Assembly (NCBI GenBank): GCA_023474385.1
Contig: JAMCYB010000014.1
Location: 1 to 22,615 of the forward strand
Source of the DNA: Candidatus Martarchaeota archaeon
GTDB lineage: Archaea; Micrarchaeota; Micrarchaeia; Micrarchaeales; Micrarchaeaceae
Reading direction: 5' to 3'
Length of the DNA stretch: 22,615 nucleotides
The position numbers and the translations under genes were made by a program. Each line of letters opens with the position of its first letter. Position 1 is the first letter of the stretch. A model generated the notes under the pieces. It saw only the letters and a program-made list of their open reading frames with translations. It was not told where the DNA came from and did no database searches. Positions 21,005 to 22,615 of the stretch are shown one piece after another.

Positions 21005-22615
21005 ATGATAGGGATGTTGGCCATAATACCGGTGTTGCTGAGCTTCAATGCAATATATGTGCTCATACCTATAATCTTAATAATTATACTCATAGCTGCG
21101 GCTGCGGGCCTGACCAGGGGCACTGATATATTCGAGCTCCTCGGCTTCGGCGCCATAATGGGCTTTACGTCCGGAATGGGGCAGGGCAGGGCGAAAGGAC
21201 TGCGTGGAAGGAGATACAGTTCAGGCGGCAGCAAGGGCGCCCAGCGCCTGCAGAAGCGTTCACGTGCAGCTAAGGCAAAGAGTAGAGGTGCAGCCGCAAA
21301 GGCGAATAGGAAAAGCGGCGGCTCTGTAGTCAAAGGTGCGACGAAGTTCGGTGCTCTCGGCGGCAGATTGGCCATGCGCCGCAAGGTCAGAGAGCAGATG
21401 CTGTCCAAAGCGCGTATACACAATACTCTTTCTACTCCGTCTGCAAAAGAGGGCGCAGGCGTAGCAAGGAATAAAATGCGCCTTTCAACAAGGTTTAATA
21501 GGATAAAGACAGTTGCAGGCAGAGCAGAAAAGAAGAGTAGCACACACAATAAAATAGCCGAAGGTCTGAGGAATAAAAAGAGCACCGGCGGAGCAAGGTA
21601 TGAAAGGCCCGGAAGGCTCGGTTATGCGAAAGGCATGCTCTATATAGGCAGGAAAGGCAAGCGCATATGGATACCTGGCGCTGCTACCGCTGGCGCGGTC
21701 GTGGGCGGAATGGTTGGTCTTGGGTCTGCGATACGATACAGGGGGAGAGTGCGCCTCAATAAGAAGGAACTCGCCGGAAATAGCAAGCTTTCAGGGCTAT
21801 ACGATAAAAAGGGCAACAAGCTTCGCCCTGCATCGAAGAACGAGCGCCTGGAGATAAAGGCGATGAAGCATGATAAGATCAAAGAGGTATACACGCGCAG
21901 GCAGGAGAGCAATGAGCTAAAGCAATACAAGCTCGATGTAGGCCGCAAGCAATACCGTCAGGAAAAGAAAGCAGTAAGAGAGGGCATAAAGAAACAGACG
22001 AGCAAGGAATCAGAAGAGAGATTCATGCATGAGAAAATAATCGACGAGAAGACCGGAAAGGTAATATCACAGGGCGTAGGCCAGCACATAGCGGACAATC
22101 TTGCAGGCGGATTTTCTAACAGGAAGCATTTGAACAAGTACCTTGGGATGCCCGAAGAAAAGAAGCGTGCCGAGGCAGAGAGGCAGGTAAAGCGCATGAA
22201 GCAGATAGGTGACAAGTACGGCGTAACTGCAGCTACCTTCTATGCCGCTGCTATGTTCACAGGGCCTACGCTTCGTAACGCGTGGAGGCAGCGCAACGCA
22301 TGGAAAACGGATAATTCGCCGCATTCAACGCTTGCCGAGCCTGGCGCCGCTGCCGGAGGGCAGGCAAAATCCAGTGCAGGTGCGGGTGGCAGCGGAGGCG
22401 GTTCTGGCGCAACCAACACTGGTACAGGCGGCAATAACAATGCTTCAGGTACTAGCTCGAAACGTGAGGCAAGGCTTAACCTGGCCATGAACAAACTTAA
22501 CAAGCAGAAGGAAGAGCTGAAGAAAGAGGTAGAGGATAGAGCAAACAAGATCAAAGAAGGAGGAGCCGGCGCGGTGTGGTCCTCGTTCGCGCTCGGATTT
22601 ACCGGCGACAAGATC
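21005..22615 (+). CDS. Highly basic membrane protein, partial, runs off the right edge
   Basis: The frame is open for 537 codons to the last base of the window. The N terminus is very hydrophobic (about 1-37, MLAIIPVLLSFNAIYVLIPI continuing into IILIAAAAG), enough for one or two membrane passes. Then comes a long, strongly Lys/Arg/Gly/Ala-rich region (~60-220; for example KGLRGRRYSSGGSKGAQRLQ), a possible membrane segment at ~225-244 (AATAGAVVGGMVGLGSAI), a charged helical region rich in EK/QR (~260-400), a moderately hydrophobic stretch at ~407-423, a Gly/Ser/Asn-rich linker (~440-480) and a predicted coiled-coil-like LNLAMNKLNKQKEELKKEVE (~488-510), then again hydrophobic residues. No family is recognised. 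The placement after the giant surface gene suggests a membrane-associated partner. The start is fixed by the TATA box 24 bases upstream. Confidence 0.75.
   Translation, partial: MIGMLAIIPVLLSFNAIYVLIPIILIIILIAAAAGLTRGTDIFELLGFGAIMGFTSGMGQGRAKGLRGRRYSSGGSKGAQRLQKRSRAAKAKSRGAAAKANRKSGGSVVKGATKFGALGGRLAMRRKVREQMLSKARIHNTLSTPSAKEGAGVARNKMRLSTRFNRIKTVAGRAEKKSSTHNKIAEGLRNKKSTGGARYERPGRLGYAKGMLYIGRKGKRIWIPGAATAGAVVGGMVGLGSAIRYRGRVRLNKKELAGNSKLSGLYDKKGNKLRPASKNERLEIKAMKHDKIKEVYTRRQESNELKQYKLDVGRKQYRQEKKAVREGIKKQTSKESEERFMHEKIIDEKTGKVISQGVGQHIADNLAGGFSNRKHLNKYLGMPEEKKRAEAERQVKRMKQIGDKYGVTAATFYAAAMFTGPTLRNAWRQRNAWKTDNSPHSTLAEPGAAAGGQAKSSAGAGGSGGGSGATNTGTGGNNNASGTSSKREARLNLAMNKLNKQKEELKKEVEDRANKIKEGGAGAVWSSFALGFTGDKI

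Noticed and set aside
20171..21948. Several minus-strand open frames over the 3' end of the giant gene and the basic membrane gene
   Set aside because: They are low-complexity antisense readings of continuous plus-strand genes, without start signals or family motifs.

Overview
The window is archaeal and most likely comes from a DPANN lineage of the ARMAN/Micrarchaeota kind. The evidence is: an RNA polymerase B subunit split into B'' and B' genes behind rpoH, as in euryarchaea; a class III (archaellin/pilin-type) leader of the form QSAMEY...YSWAILII, which is very common in these small archaea; frequent ATA (Ile) and AGG (Arg) codons; TATA boxes about 24-32 bases upstream of several start codons, giving very short or no leaders; and very large, sequon-rich surface proteins. 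The lineage is inference from these traits. No rRNA or other phylogenetic marker is complete in the window.

Layout. (1) 1-2360, minus strand: rpoH, rpoB2 (B'') and rpoB1 (B', running off the left edge) form the classic archaeal RNAP operon. (2) 2455-3273, minus: a protein resembling a nucleotidyltransferase fold. (3) 3445-10496, plus: a 1798-residue prepilin-like surface protein made of alternating InlB-type repeats and a partner module, with a lectin-like region, a Cys-rich knot between Ser/Asn/Gly linkers and a C-terminal Hint (intein/hedgehog-type) domain. Two small single-pass membrane proteins follow. (4) 10497-10947: a gap of about 450 bases between convergent genes, with a promoter-like element, a perfect hairpin and what looks like a decayed copy of the neighbouring gene's tail. 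(5) 10948-13399, minus: a GT-C-like multipass membrane protein and another single-pass sequon-rich protein. (6) 13462-14981: ksgA (rRNA dimethylase) and a convergent UPF0173 metallo-beta-lactamase-fold hydrolase that overlap at their 3' ends. (7) 15077-22615, plus: a 1964-residue secreted, C-terminally anchored surface protein, followed by a very basic membrane protein that runs off the right edge.

Two themes emerge. Informational genes (rpoH/B, ksgA) are interleaved with a cell-surface programme of giant exported proteins, small anchored glycoprotein-like partners and a possible glycosyltransferase. The most unusual items are the Hint domain on a prepilin-like repeat adhesin, the mosaic nucleotide identity among its repeats, and an RpoB1 active-site loop that departs sharply from the near-universal HNQSPRN motif while the sequence around it is normal.
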